Shown here: positions 46,610 through 58,130 of the stretch, in pieces
Position numbering within the stretch: the stretch's first letter is position 1
Layout: each line of letters starts with the position of its first letter
Assembly (NCBI GenBank): GCA_028865235.1
Contig: CP114561.1
Coordinates: 372,001 to 436,000 of the forward strand
Length of the DNA: 64,000 nucleotides
Direction: 5' to 3'
Origin: Candidatus Manganitrophus sp.
GTDB lineage: Bacteria > Nitrospirota > Nitrospiria > SBBL01 > Manganitrophaceae
The notes under the pieces: model-generated
Told to the model about the DNA's origin: nothing
Database searches by the model: none
What the model saw: the letters and a program-made list of their open reading frames with translations, nothing else
Program-made: the position numbers and the translations under genes

Positions 46610-47419
46610 TCACGCGGAGAGTAATCTCTCCAGCGCCGTTTTAAGGGCGATGAGATGGATCTCGACCCGCTCCTGCATTTTAAGATGCACCGGGGTCTCG
46701 GAGGTGATGACGTGGGAGGCGCCGTTCATGTAGAAGTAGAGCGCCTGGGGCCACTGCCGCTTTCGAGCGAAGCGCCGTTTAAAAAAATCAGAGGAAACAT
46801 CGGGGCTGATTAATCCCTTTTCGGCCGGGGCCCCTTCGATTTCGGTCTGAAGATTGATTGGATATTTTTTCGCCACCCGCCGGATGATCTTCCGGCCGAC
46901 CGCTTGGGCCGGACTGCGAAAAACCTCGTACATATAAAATCCCGGCGTGTCGATATCCTCATGGAACTCCACATCGAGATCAAACCTTTTCCCATCGATA
47001 ACCTTTTTGACGAAGCGTATTTCCGCGGCGGGCCGCTTCCGAACATACTGCCGGTTGAGATCAATTCGAGACCGGTTCTCACGTGTGTGGTGCTCATACC
47101 CGAATGGGTTGATGCAGGGAAATAGGATAAACTGAAACCGGCCAAGAAGCGCCGGCCGGTTCCGGATCATTTCGATGACGGCGAGGATCGCCTCGACGCC
47201 GGCCGGCTCATCGCCATGAATCCCTCCGGAAAGGCAGATCTTTTTTTTCCCCCGACCCTCGGGGGTCGAGACCATCCAAAAAGGATACCGGTGGGGATTG
47301 GCGCGAACCGTTCCGAGGAGATGAGCCTCTATCCCTTTTGTCTCCTTCACCGACCGGAGCATCCGCTCGATCGTTTCCGAATAGGAGCGGACTTTATGTG
47401 TCGGCGCAATCGATTCCAT
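46610..47419 (-). CDS. M14-family zinc peptidase / succinylglutamate desuccinylase-like protein
   Basis: 269 residues. Zinc ligands are visible in ICLSGGIHGDEPAG (His and Glu of HxxE) and, further on, VEFHED (His). CINPFGYEHHTRENRSRIDL is the usual substrate-binding arginine region of M14 carboxypeptidases. It is short for a carboxypeptidase and has no signal peptide, so it may cleave a small amide or a peptidoglycan-derived peptide in the cytosol. It begins directly next to the stop of the spermidine-synthase fusion on the same strand. Catalytic type is firm; substrate open. Confidence 0.83.
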   Translation of the reverse strand: MESIAPTHKVRSYSETIERMLRSVKETKGIEAHLLGTVRANPHRYPFWMVSTPEGRGKKKICLSGGIHGDEPAGVEAILAVIEMIRNRPALLGRFQFILFPCINPFGYEHHTRENRSRIDLNRQYVRKRPAAEIRFVKKVIDGKRFDLDVEFHEDIDTPGFYMYEVFRSPAQAVGRKIIRRVAKKYPINLQTEIEGAPAEKGLISPDVSSDFFKRRFARKRQWPQALYFYMNGASHVITSETPVHLKMQERVEIHLIALKTALERLLSA

Positions 47420-50400
47420 CTAAGAGACCCCCTTCGGCTGTTTTAACTGATCGAGGGTGCGCTTGGCCGCCTCAATCCGGATATCTTTCGGGTCGAGCGG
47501 GGAGTGCGAGATGAATGTTTCCAATGCCTGCCGGGCCGAAGCCGTTTGCCCCCTCTCTTGATAAACCAGACCGAGATAATACTGAACCATGCTTCCGGAG
47601 GCCTGATTCCCAAGCTGCTCCGCCGCTTTCTCCAGCTCGACGCTGGCCGGCTCGAACATTCCCAAAATGAAGAGACCCGTCCCGCTGTAGAGATGGCTCA
47701 ACGGGGTTGCCACCAATCGGTTGAAAAGGAGCGCCATTCGCTCTTCCTCCGGAATTTCGATTCCATTTTTCTTTCGCCATTCGATCTGCTTGGCATATGG
47801 GAGGGTGGAGAAGCGCTTCGGCTCCATCTCCAGATCCTTTCGCCAATCGTTGAGGCTCGTGATAAATCGGCCCAGCGCCTGGCTGGCCTCCGCCTCTTTT
47901 TTCAGCTTACCAAAAACAAGACTCTGATAGTAGTAGACGAACGGCTCCGAGAAGACCCTCCCTTGCTCGAGCTCATCCAGCGCCCGCTGATACTGGCCGA
48001 GATAGTAGAGATTGACGCCATGATAAAAGGCGGCGATCCACTTTTCCGGATGGTCCTTGCGTAGGCGAGAGAGAAGCGGCTCGGCTTGATCAAACGCCCC
48101 TTGCTCCTGGTACAACTTGGCCAGACTCAGGGAGGCCTCTGCATGCGAGGGATCCTTTTTCAGAGCGGCCTGCCAGGCGCGGAAGGCGCCGTCGCGATCT
48201 TCCTGTTTCTGAAAAAACGAGCCCATCAGCCAATCCCCCTCGGCGGACGGATGGAGAAGAAGCCCCTTTTGGATCATGTCCCGGGCGTCGCTCTCTTTTC
48301 CATTCCGAAGGAGCGCTTTGGCGATGGCGAAAAATGCTTCTCCCTTTGCGCTGTTGGATTCCGCCGGATCGATCAGATAAAGCTCGCCGCCGCGCGACGC
48401 CCCCTTCATGTCGGCCATATGAATCGAGAGGGTATCTTCGAAAAGCGATTTCGGCGTTTGGAACTCGACGACGGTATAATCGTCGGTGTTGAAGATCCCG
48501 TCGCCGGTGTAACGCTCGATCTCGCCGGGCCCGAGAAGAAAATAAGCCCAGAGATCATAAGGAGAGTAAACCTCGGCTCGCGCGAGATCGTTTGCGACGG
48601 CATGGACCGCCATCCGCCGGGCGATCTCCTCCCGGTCAATGACGATTTCGCGATCGGAGCCGATCAGGATCAGATCGCCGGCGTCCGTATAAAAAATAAA
48701 GACGTGCGGAAAAACGGAATGGAAGGTTCGGATCACCGCCTTCAGTTCCGGCGCCCGGATGCCGTAGAAATGAATCCACTGAGCGAAAATTCCTCCCGGA
48801 CGTAAACGCGATCGGCCCAGACGAAAAAACTCCTCCGTAAAGAGTTTGGAGGAGCCGCTCCGCCAGGGATGCGACGGCTCGGAAACGATCACGTCGAAGC
48901 GTTCTTTCGAGAGGATGAGGTAATTGCGGGCGTCGTCGACCACGATTTGAACGCGCGGGTCCTCGAGGACGCTTCCGTTGAACGGATCGAAGAAGCGCGA
49001 CGCTTCGACGACCGCCGGCTCGATTTCCAGGGTGACAAGCTTCGAGAGGGGATGGGTCGCGATGGCGCCGGTCGTGATCCCGGAACCGTGCCCGATCGAG
49101 ATGACCTCCTTTGCCTCCGGCGCCAGGAGCATCGGGAGATGGCCGACAAGCAGCTGCGTCTTCATGTCGCCGGTGGTGGAAGCATTCGCCTTGCCGTCGA
49201 TCGCCAGGGTGAGATGCGGGTGCTTCGCCAGGGTCGGGTGCTGAACCACCGTGACGGTGGACGAAATTCCCTCTTTATAGAAAAGAAGATCAAGGGTCGA
49301 TAATTTTCCGAAGAGCTCGCTCGACATCTGCAGCGGGTTCCAGGCCGGGGTCGAGAAGCCGACGACAACGAGAAACGCGCCGACCCCGCCGACCGCCCAA
49401 AGACGCGCCTCTCCGATTTCGCGCATCTGCATCCAGAGAAGAAGGCTTAAAACGGCGTTGGTGAAGATGGCAACGTGGAGGCTTTTCTGAATGCCGAGCG
49501 CCGGGAGGAGGATAAATCCGACCGAGAAGGAACCGACGATCGTTCCGACCGTATTAATGGCGTAGGCGCGGCCGACGATCGACCCCAACCCGGTATCGAT
49601 CACCGGTTGGTTTTTTCGTTTAGGCTCTCGGAGAGGAACTCTCTCCTCGGGTCAGAAGGTGGATCACCAGCGGGAAGACCCCTCCCATCAGAACGGTCGG
49701 GACCAGCATCACGGCGGCGACAATGAAGAATTTGGAGGCGGAAATAATTCCCCCCTCCGAATGGAAGATTTCAAGAAGCTTGAAGAAGAGAACGGGGAGT
49801 AGGGGAAAAAGAAATTCCCCCCCGAAAGCAAACAGCGCGATCCCCCCTTGAACGAGGGCCAGCAAAAGAAGGGGGGCGCGAAAACCGCTTTAAGAAAAAG
49901 GAAAAGAGAAAGCTCCCTATCGCAAGCCCCATGAGAAAGGTGGCGAGCATGGTTGCAAAGGAGTAGAGTGTGGATCCGAGGATCAGGGTCAAGATGCGCG
50001 TCCACACGACCTCATAAACCATCGCCGCAAAACCGGAGAGGGCGAAAGTGATCAATAAAATCCGTCGCGGTGATTGCGGATGTTTCGGAGCGGAGACCGG
50101 CGTCCTTTCGGTTGAGGTCTCGACAGGGATGATTCGATGTTTTCCGCGCCAGATTGCAAGAAGACCGACCGCGCCATTGAGCGCCGCCGCAAGAAGCACC
50201 GTTTTATTCAGACCCAAAGTGGGAAGGAGGACGAACCCGGCCCCCAAAACTCCGATCACCGCCCCCAACGTATTAAAGGCATAAAGAAGTCCGACCCCTT
50301 TTCCGACCTCGGCATTATTTTTATAGAGGCGGGCGAGCACAGGGAGGGTTCCTCCCATCAAGGCGGTCGGAAGGAGGAGGACAAGCACAGCCATGACAAA

Positions 50401-50766
50401 CCGGACCAAGCTGAAAATATAGAACGAGAAGTGAAAGAGACCGTGAAGATACTGATAGATCGGAATCAGCGAGGAGAGAAGGAACGGAACGAGAAGAGCG
50501 TATCCTCCGATGCCAAGCTCAAGAAAGCCGTAGATGCGCAGGGGGTTTGAATAGCGGTCGGCGCGCCGGCCGAAGAAATCGCTCCCCAGCGCCAGCCCCC
50601 CCATGAATGCGGTCAGGAGGGTGGAGATCGCAAACATCGATGCGCCGAAAACTAAGGCCAATTCGCGCATCCAGACCATCTGGTAGATCAGCGCGGTGAC
50701 GCCTGAAAAAAGAAGAGAACGGAAACCAAGTCGACCGGGGCTCCATAAAATCGAACCCCTTATCAT
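47420..50766 (-). CDS. Fused membrane protein / spermidine synthase-like / TPR protein, two frameshifts
   Basis: About 1,114 residues when corrected, from the ATG at 50766 with GGAAAG upstream. The N-terminal half has about 12-14 hydrophobic spans in two repeats (SGVTALIYQMVWMRELALVF and SGFAAMVYEVVWTRILTLIL start each one), the MFS-like part of fused spermidine synthases. The middle has an aminopropyltransferase-type Rossmann domain: GHGSGITTGAIATHP, LEIEPAVVEASRFF, VDDARNYL, SEPSHPWRSGSSKLFT. The C-terminal third is TPR repeats (GAFRAWQAALKKDPSHAEA, YYLGLVYQERGQTASARQAL). The frame breaks at a G6 run (49871-49876) and near 49637-49645. Whether it makes a polyamine is uncertain; such fusions often lack known substrates. 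Confidence 0.82.
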
Positions 50767-50810
50767 AGTCGATCTTTCCGGAAAATTCAAACCGGCTTTT
50801 ATGATAGAAG

Positions 50811-50839
50811 TTGACACCCGTTCTGAGAAATGTTAAAAA
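50811..50839 (+). promoter_or_regulatory. Candidate sigma70 promoter of tRNA-Lys
   Basis: TTGACA, 17-base spacer, TAAAAA, 67 bases before the mature tRNA 5' end. Confidence 0.6.
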
Positions 50840-50906
50840 AGACCTTTCACTTTTCCGATTTCTTCAAACTGAAGAGATCACCTTGTTCTTCCCATCGTCA
50901 TCAAGC

Positions 50907-50982
50907 GAGCCGCTAGCTCAGTTGGTAGAGCACCGCCCTTTTAAGGCGGGTGTCCTGGGTTCGAATCCCAGGCGGCTCACCA
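50907..50982 (+). tRNA. tRNA-Lys (anticodon TTT)
   Basis: 76 bases including an encoded CCA. The acceptor stem GAGCCGC/GCGGCTC pairs fully; the D-arm GCTCAGTTGGTAGAGC, anticodon loop CTTTTAA in a CCGCC/GGCGG stem, and T-arm with GGTTCGAATCC are all standard. It lies in front of an AT-rich block. Confidence 0.97.
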
Positions 50983-51433
50983 GGCTTCCCTCATCACTTC
51001 ATGTTCCATATCCCGTCTCTCATCCCAACTAGTACTCAATCGTTTTTCTGTTTTTACATTTAGTAAAAAAATCTCCGAAATTGTCGTATTTCTTGAAGTT
51101 CCAAGAAAAAATTTAATGATTTTTTAATTTGACAATGTACTTTTTTAATGTATATTCAACATATTGTATAGTTTTCTCCGGTATCTGATTGTTTTTGCGA
51201 CCTTGTGGAGCTTTAAGGTTGACTGCCAAAGCAAGAACAAGAGCAATGAATCAGACCCACGCTGGTAGTCCTTTCTTACCTTGTTTATTCCTCCTAATTT
51301 TTTCAAGACTTGGCCACTCCGTTAAAAAACATTTTGCTTGTGCACGACGATCCTTTTTGCAAACCGATGAGATTGAAACATTCCCATTTTTTGCGATTAA
51401 AACATAAATAAATTGAAGTATGAGGTCAGCTTT
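50983..51433. other. AT-rich intergenic region between tRNA-Lys and the PilZ-HMGR gene
   Basis: About 450 bases, clearly more AT-rich than the rest of the window. It holds one good promoter match (51129). Small open frames occur but show no family features. The sharp drop in GC right after a tRNA gene is what an integration site often looks like; I found no direct repeat of the tRNA 3' end or integrase within the window. Confidence 0.55.
51129..51156 (+). promoter_or_regulatory. Candidate sigma70 promoter upstream of the PilZ-HMGR gene
   Basis: TTGACA, 16-base spacer, TATATT, inside the AT-rich intergenic region about 280 bases before the start codon. Confidence 0.5.
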
Positions 51434-53163
51434 ATGAAACACCCGGATCGCCGCTCCTATTTTCGCGCAAAAGAGATTGTACCGATCTCAATTATTTTTC
51501 GAGATCGAGAGATGAAGAAAGAGAAAAGGATTAAAGGTGAAGCGCTTGATATCGGTCTGGCAGGACTTTCAATTTTTACCGAAAAAGCCCTCCCCCAAAC
51601 TGAAAAGGGCGTTATCGAAATTAGTCTTCCCGACCCCTTCAATCCGATAAAAACCCGGATACAGATTAAATGGCGGAACGATCAGGAACACGCTTATGGT
51701 TTAGAATTCTATCAATCAGAGAATGGCGATTTGAATAGTTGGGAGGAGTTTGTAAAAGGTTCTTCAAATGCAGCGATACCGGATCGGAGGCAAAAGGAGG
51801 AGGGGAGAAAAAGAAATTCAGATGGACTTTCTCGTCCGTTGAAAAATGATGAAAAGCGGAAGATTATTCGAAGAATTACAGACCTCTTCGAGTCGGAAAA
51901 TACCGATCTATTCCACACCGGAAAAAGATCGGACCTTACCACTTTGGATCTCATCCCCAACCGAAAAGATGCAAATTACACAAATGATACGGCAGCGGTA
52001 AGACGTAAATGGTTGGAACTTAAAACCGGAGTCAAATTGGAAAACGTGAGCGTTTTCAGCGACTGCCCGGAAAATATGAAAGGCAATATCGAAAACTTTA
52101 TCGGAGTGTCTCAAATTCCGATCGGCATTGCCGGGCCGCTGAAAATAAACGGCACATTTGCGAAAGGGAACTTCTATGTTCCGATGGCCACGACGGAAGG
52201 CGCATTGGTTTACACCTATACTCAAGGCATGCAAATTCTGTCTTTAGCAGGAGGGGTCAACACGGCCGTATTGAAAGATGAACTTCATATCTCCTCTATA
52301 TTTACCTTCAAAAACATCTCCGAAGCACTCAATTTTCAAAAATGGCTTCTTGCTAATTTTGAACGCATTAAAATGCACGCGGATGGAACCACTCAACACG
52401 GAAAACTCATCCGTATCGAACCCATTATCTTTGACCGGAATGTAACAGTCAAATTTTATTATTCTACCGCGGACGCATCGGGCATCAATATGGTTACGTT
52501 TGCCACGGATGCCGCTTGTAAATTCATATGCTCTATCGTAAAACCCGCTAAATTCTTCATTCAATCCAATTATTCCTCGATCAAAAAAGTGACCGCCCAT
52601 AACTTTATCAGCGGGTACGGAAAATCACTCATCGCGGAGTGCGTCATTCCGAGAAGGCTCGTCAAAAGAACGTTTAATGTATGGCCGGAAACAATGGTCG
52701 ATTATTTCCGCCTCGTCCTTTTGAGTACGACGCATGCCGCCATGATCGGGATGAACGGCCACGTTGCAAACGGGTTGGCGGCGATCTTTCTCGCTTGCGG
52801 CCAAGATGTCGCGAGTGTCGTAGAATCGCATGCAAGCGTGATCAACTATGAGATCACTGAAAAAGGCGATCTTTACGCAAGCATCAAGCTGCCTTGTCTC
52901 GTCATCGGCACGGTCGGAGGGGGGTCGGCTTGGGAACACAAAGGGAATGCCTTGAGCTCATGGGGTGCTTTGGTCACGGACACGCAAAGAAGTTTGCTGA
53001 AATTATTGCGGCGACGGCCTTGGCGGGAGAGATTGCCATTTGCGCAAGGATCGCAAACGGCACTTTCGTGAAAGGCCATAAGAAGTATGGAAGAAAAACC
53101 GGTCCGCAAGAGGATCGATCGCTGGCCCTTCTTCATTCAAACGGTCATAATGAACAAAGTTAA
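51434..53163 (+). CDS. PilZ domain - HMG-CoA reductase fusion, frameshifted near its 3' end
   Basis: 576 residues when corrected, from the ATG at 51434. Residues 1-95 form a PilZ domain (RRSYFR for RxxxR; DIGLAG in place of DxSxxG, Ser replaced by Gly; GLEFYQ at the end). A charged linker leads to a class I HMG-CoA reductase from about residue 140. All four catalytic residues can be placed: Glu in ATTEGALV, Lys in SIKKVTAH, Asp in CGQDVASVV and the C-terminal His in VKGHKK. The substrate/nucleotide loop reads DASGINMV. One G is missing from the G6 run at 52919-52924; corrected, GTVGGG joins GLGTQRECLELMG. It reduces HMG-CoA to mevalonate with two NAD(P)H. The gene overlaps the next kinase by 14 bases. 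Confidence 0.87.
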
Positions 53164-56100
53164 AACGTCACCAAATAATATTCTTCTTCATGTAAATAGA
53201 AGTACATTTTGGGCAGGGTTCGTATTGTGCGTATATAGTTTCTTCATGTATACGCTTTTCGTGATACAAAGCTCGGAAAAAGTAAATCTCTACTCCATCC
53301 CGCCTATCGTCACATCCATCTTATACTTCATATTTGGAACCTATATTTTCCGAAAAAACTCAATTTCACCTGCGAACATCGCGCTTTCTTCGTTATGGTT
53401 GTGTATTGCAATTTGGCTCTCTGGCTATGCAATGATCTACTTGTCTACCGATTACCAACACGGGCTATATTGGGCAAAGTTTTTGTACTTTGGGGTTCTT
53501 TTCATTCCGACGACGTTCTATTATTTCACCGTTGAATTTTTGGGATTAGAGCGACAGAGGAGGCGATCTTTAACGGTATACTCCGTCAGCGCGGTTTTCC
53601 TGTTAGTAATGTTGACAAGCAATCGATTTTTAAATGGGCTATACACGTATTACTGGGGTCAGTATGTCAGAGCGGGATCCCTTCAAAATGTTTTTCTGGT
53701 TTTTTTCGGCATTACCTATGCAGGTGGATTGGCAAATCTCTATCAAGGATATAAGAAAAAATTCAATGAATCTCAAATAGAAGCCAAGCGGATCCAATTT
53801 GTATTTTGGGCTTTCGTGATCGCCGTCATCGGCGCCACCGATTTTATTCCAAATTACGGTTTCGAATATTATCCCTTCGGTTATCTGCTGATCGGCGCGC
53901 TTTTCGGCGTGATTAGTTATACTATCATCCAATATCGCCTTTTGGATATTTCGACCGTCATTCACAAAACAATTATGTGGCTCGTCACTTCTTCTCTGAT
54001 TATTATACCGATCAGCGTTCTCTTTTACTTCGGAAGAAATCAAATCGACAGATTATCCAACCTGCAATTATCGATCTTCGTCGCCGGGCTTTTCATCCTC
54101 ACCATCCCGTATTTTAAATTGATTCAACCACGAATAGATCATTGGTTCCAACGAAGACAATACGATATGCAAAAAGATCCTTCAAGGAATGGTCAAAGAG
54201 CTTGCGACGTTGAAGGATCTAGATAGTTTAATCGGTAAAATTGCAAGCACGATTCAAGATGCGCTTTATATCTCAAACATCACCCTCGTCTTATGGGATC
54301 ATAAAGACGGACAATTTAAAATTGTAAAAGGGAAAAACCAAGAAGCAAAACAGATTAGTCCTGATCACCCGTTTCTCTCATGGATGAAAGAACAGGATCG
54401 TGTCATTGAAGCCGATGAGATCGAGCTTGATCCGAAGTATGAACCGATCCGTCCATGGGCTCAATCCTATTTTAAGCCGTTTCGTTCAAAGATCGCGTTG
54501 CCTCTGATCCATGACGGAAAGCTCATCGGTATCGTCAACATCGGAGAAAAAGATAATCTTAAATCTTTCTCCAACATGGATCTCGATTTTCTTTCAAACC
54601 TCCGTGCGGAAGCGTCCATCGCCCTGAGCAACTCCCTTCTCTATGACGACGTCAGCAAGATGTCGGAGGAGCTTCGACAATGGGCGGGCGAGCTGGAGCG
54701 GAAAGTAGATGAACGGACCCGGGAATTAGCGGAAAGCAAGCACCAGCTCGAGGAGTCCTACCAGAAACTTCAAGAGCTCGATCAAATCAAATCAAAGTTT
54801 TTCGCCAATATCAGCCATGAGTTGCGGACGCCGATTACGCTGATCCTCGCCCCCACCGAAATGATGCTCAGCCGAAACTTAGGAAAGCTCACGAAAGATC
54901 AGGAAAAATATCTCACCATCATGCAAACGAACTCCTTGCGCTTATTAAAGTTGATCAATAACCTGCTGGATCTGGCGAAGGTGGATGCCGGCAAGATGGA
55001 GCTTTATTACAATCGAGCCGATTTTGCCAAGTATGTCAACGAGGTGGTTTTTTCCGTCAGCCCGATGGCGGAGAAAAAGTCGTTGGTCCTTCAATTTTCC
55101 TGCGAGGAAACGATTCCTGAATTCTTCTTTGATGCCGATAAAATTGAGAAGGTCATTCTCAACCTCGTATTTAATGCGCTGAAGTTCACTGACAAAGGGG
55201 AGATCACCGTTACCTGTTCACGACAGGAAAACGATGTGCTCGTCAAGGTCGCCGACAGCGGAATCGGGATACCGAAAGAACATATGCCGAAGCTCTTCAG
55301 CAGATTCTCCCAAGCGGACAGCTCGGCCAGCCGAAAGTACGAAGGAACCGGCATCGGCCTGGCCCTCTCTCGGGAGCTGGTCGAACTTCATCATGGAAAA
55401 ATTTGGGCGGAAAGTGAAGAGGGAAGGGGAACGACTTTTTTGTTCACCATCCCGATCTATACCCGGCTGGAAGATGTCCCGGGGGCCTTGGACCGCCGAA
55501 CCGAGATCGTTCCCGTCCCGGAAAAGAGGAGAGAAGAGGATTGGACCAAATCTCTCGAAACCCAGGCGGATTATGTCACGGCAGACATCGTAAGGGAAGC
55601 GGCCCCTCTTCCGGAAGAGACAAGCCGTACCGACAGCCGGCATCGCCTCCTCCTGGTCGAAGATAACCCGAACATGCTCAGTTATATCGCATCGCAATTA
55701 AAAGACGAATATCAACTTCTCTTCGCTAAAGATGGAAAAGAGGGGGTCGAGCGGGCCAAGTCCGAGATCCCCGACCTGGTGATCTCGGATGTGATGATGC
55801 CGTATAAAGACGGCCACCAGCTCTGCCGCGAAATAAAAGAAGAGCCGCGCACCTGCCACATTCCGATCATTCTCCTCACGGCGAAAACCGGCATTACGAC
55901 AAAGATCGAAGGATTGGAACACGGCGCGGACGACTATCTCACGAAGCCTTTCAACTCTCAAGAATTGCGCGCCCGCGTTCGTTCCCTGATCAACCTCAGA
56001 AAATTGGAGCGTGAGATCCAGACTCGGAATCATCAATTGGAAGAGACGCTGCGAGAGCTCAAGGAAACGCAAAGCCAGCTGGTTCAATCGGAGAAAATGG

Positions 56101-56852
56101 CGGCCTTGGGCCTTTTGGTCGCAGGGGTGGCCCATGAAATCAACAACCCGATCAGCTTCGCCAAGGGGAGTCTTGCCATTGTCCGGCGCTCGTTGGAACA
56201 GATCAAGGTTGCGGATCGACTGAATCCGGCTGAAAGAACAGAGCTGTTCGAGGATATCGACATCTCCGTTCAAGTGATCAAAAACGGGCTCGACCGCACG
56301 GAGAATATCATTAAAAGCTTAAAAACATTTGTAAGAAAAGATGAAGAGGTTCTGAAGCCCTTCGATCTTCACGAAGGGCTTGAATCAACCCTTCAACTCT
56401 TTCAACACGAGATCGCTCATCGAATTACGATCCGACGGGAATACGGGAAAATACCATCCGTTGAGGCAATTCCCGGACAAATCAACCAGGCTTTCATGAA
56501 TGTCCTTCAGAACGCGGTTCAGTCGATTCCCGATCAAGGAGAGGTGTACATCAAAACGGAGCAGGAAGGGGACCGCGTTCGGATCTCCGTCCGGGATACC
56601 GGCTCGGGTATTTCCGAGAAAGACCTTCCCCATATCTTTGATCCGTTTTTTACCACCAAGGAGGTGGGCAAGGGAACGGGGCTGGGGATGACCATCACCT
56701 ACAAGATTATCGAAAACCACCACGGAAAGATCGACGTGAAGAGCAAAGTCGGTTCGGGAACGGAGGTCGTTATTTCTCTTCCACTGACGCAACCCGGCGT
56801 CCCGACGGAAAAAGCGGGGAAAGGGCTCTATGCCGGAAGCGCTCCGATATAA
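53150..56852 (+). CDS. Multi-span membrane hybrid histidine kinase (membrane-GAF-HK-REC-HK), frameshifted
   Basis: About 1,233 residues when corrected. About ten hydrophobic spans form the N-terminal sensor (residues 1-330, 7TM-HisK-like). A GAF domain follows (about 345-490), then a coiled coil and a first kinase with [16 protein letters not shown] (phospho-His), [19 protein letters not shown] and [10 protein letters not shown] receiver follows with [12 protein letters not shown] (phospho-Asp) and TKPF, and then a second kinase with [15 protein letters not shown] and [12 protein letters not shown]. The frame breaks at the A5 run 54171-54175 (one A too many), joining YDMQK to ILQGMVKEL. It is co-transcribed with PilZ-HMGR and with the next kinase. 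The signal sensed is unknown. Confidence 0.87.
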
Positions 56853-58038
56853 AGACTATCCGATTCTCTTTGTTGACGACGAAGAGATGGCCCTCGTCAC
56901 ATTCAAAAATCTTTTCAAAAAAGAGTTTACAATCCATACGGCCGGAAGCGGGGAGGCTGCGCTCGAGCTCATCGAACGGCATCCCGAATTGGCGTTGATC
57001 GTTTCGGACCAACGCATGCCGGATATGACCGGCATTGAATTGCTCGGCGTATTTCGGTGAAGAGGCCCAACCTCATTCGGATGCTTATCACCGCTTATAC
57101 CGAGATAGAATTGGTGATCGACGCAATCAACCGGGGAAAAGTATATCGATACATCACCAAGCCCTACAACGAAGAAGAATTAAAACAAACCCTAAAGCAG
57201 GGGATCGAGCGCTACTACTTGGTGAAAGAGCGGGACCGCCTTTATGCCGAAAAAAATCGAAACATTCAAAAAAATGGCTCAAGCCAATCGGCTGACGGCG
57301 ATCGGGATTCTGGCGGCCGGCATGGCGCACGAAATCAACAACCCTTTGGTCGCGATTAATACCTTTCTTCAGATGATTCCTAAAAAATATGACGAAGAAG
57401 TGAAAGACGAGGAGTTTTGGGATAAATTTTACGCCGTCGCACTGGGCGAAACCCATCGGATTCAGATGCTGATCAGTCAGCTTCTTCACTATTCGAAAAC
57501 CCCCGAAGAAGAGGGGCTGAAATTAAACGGGGTGAATATCAACGATCTTCTTTATGAAACCATCACCTTTATTGATAATGAAGCAAAAAAGAAAGGGCTG
57601 ACGATTCGGCAAGACTTCGAGCCCGATCTTCCTCTCTGTTATGTTGATCGGGAAAAGATACGGCAGGTGTTTTTAAATATCCTTCTGAATGCCATCCAGG
57701 CGACCCATGAAGGCTACATCCGGGTAAAAACATCCGCCGACTTCGATAAAAAAGACCACGCCTTCTTCCATGTGGCCGTTGAAGATACCGGTGTCGGCAT
57801 CGCCGAAGAAAACATTCAAAAGCTATTCAATCCTTTTTTCACGACAAAACAAAATGAGGGAACCGGCCTCGGCTTGATGATGTGCCATCATATCATTGAA
57901 GAACACCGCGGCAGCATCGATGTCCAATCGGAACTCGGCAAAGGAACGACCATGACCATCCATCTACCGGTCAATTTAACCGAATTCAACCGGAGAAAAT
58001 CGGACCGCACGTCACCTGCTCCCTCCGTCGATCAGTAG
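56830..58038 (+). CDS. Receiver - histidine kinase protein, two frameshifts
   Basis: 402 residues when corrected. The N-terminal receiver has ILFVDDEEMAL and the phospho-Asp in LIVSDQRMPDMTG, an RpfG-like receiver, then YITKPYNEEEL. The frame fails at 57056-57057 (one G missing) and again at the A7 run 57250-57256 (one A too many). A kinase of the HisKA type follows: GMAHEINNPLVAINTF (phospho-His), FLNILLNAIQAT, DTGVGIAEENI and GTGLGLMMCHHII. Receiver-kinase chains usually work as phosphorelay partners; the 23-base overlap with the large hybrid kinase makes that kinase the likely upstream partner. No DNA-binding output domain is encoded nearby. Confidence 0.85.
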
Positions 58039-58082
58039 CCCGGACTGCGCTTCGATAAATGAAATAAAAAGGGAAAACAAAA

Positions 58083-58108
58083 ACGGCCCTCCCAAAGGGG
58101 GAGGGCCG
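58083..58108 (-). terminator. Rho-independent terminator of the DegP gene
   Basis: An 11-bp stem ACGGCCCTCCC/GGGAGGGCCGT with a four-base loop. Read on the minus strand it is followed by TTTTGTTTT, so it ends the protease transcript; on the plus strand it also faces the end of the kinase gene. Confidence 0.8.
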
Positions 58109-58130
58109 TCGCCGTTGAAACGTGGGCTTT

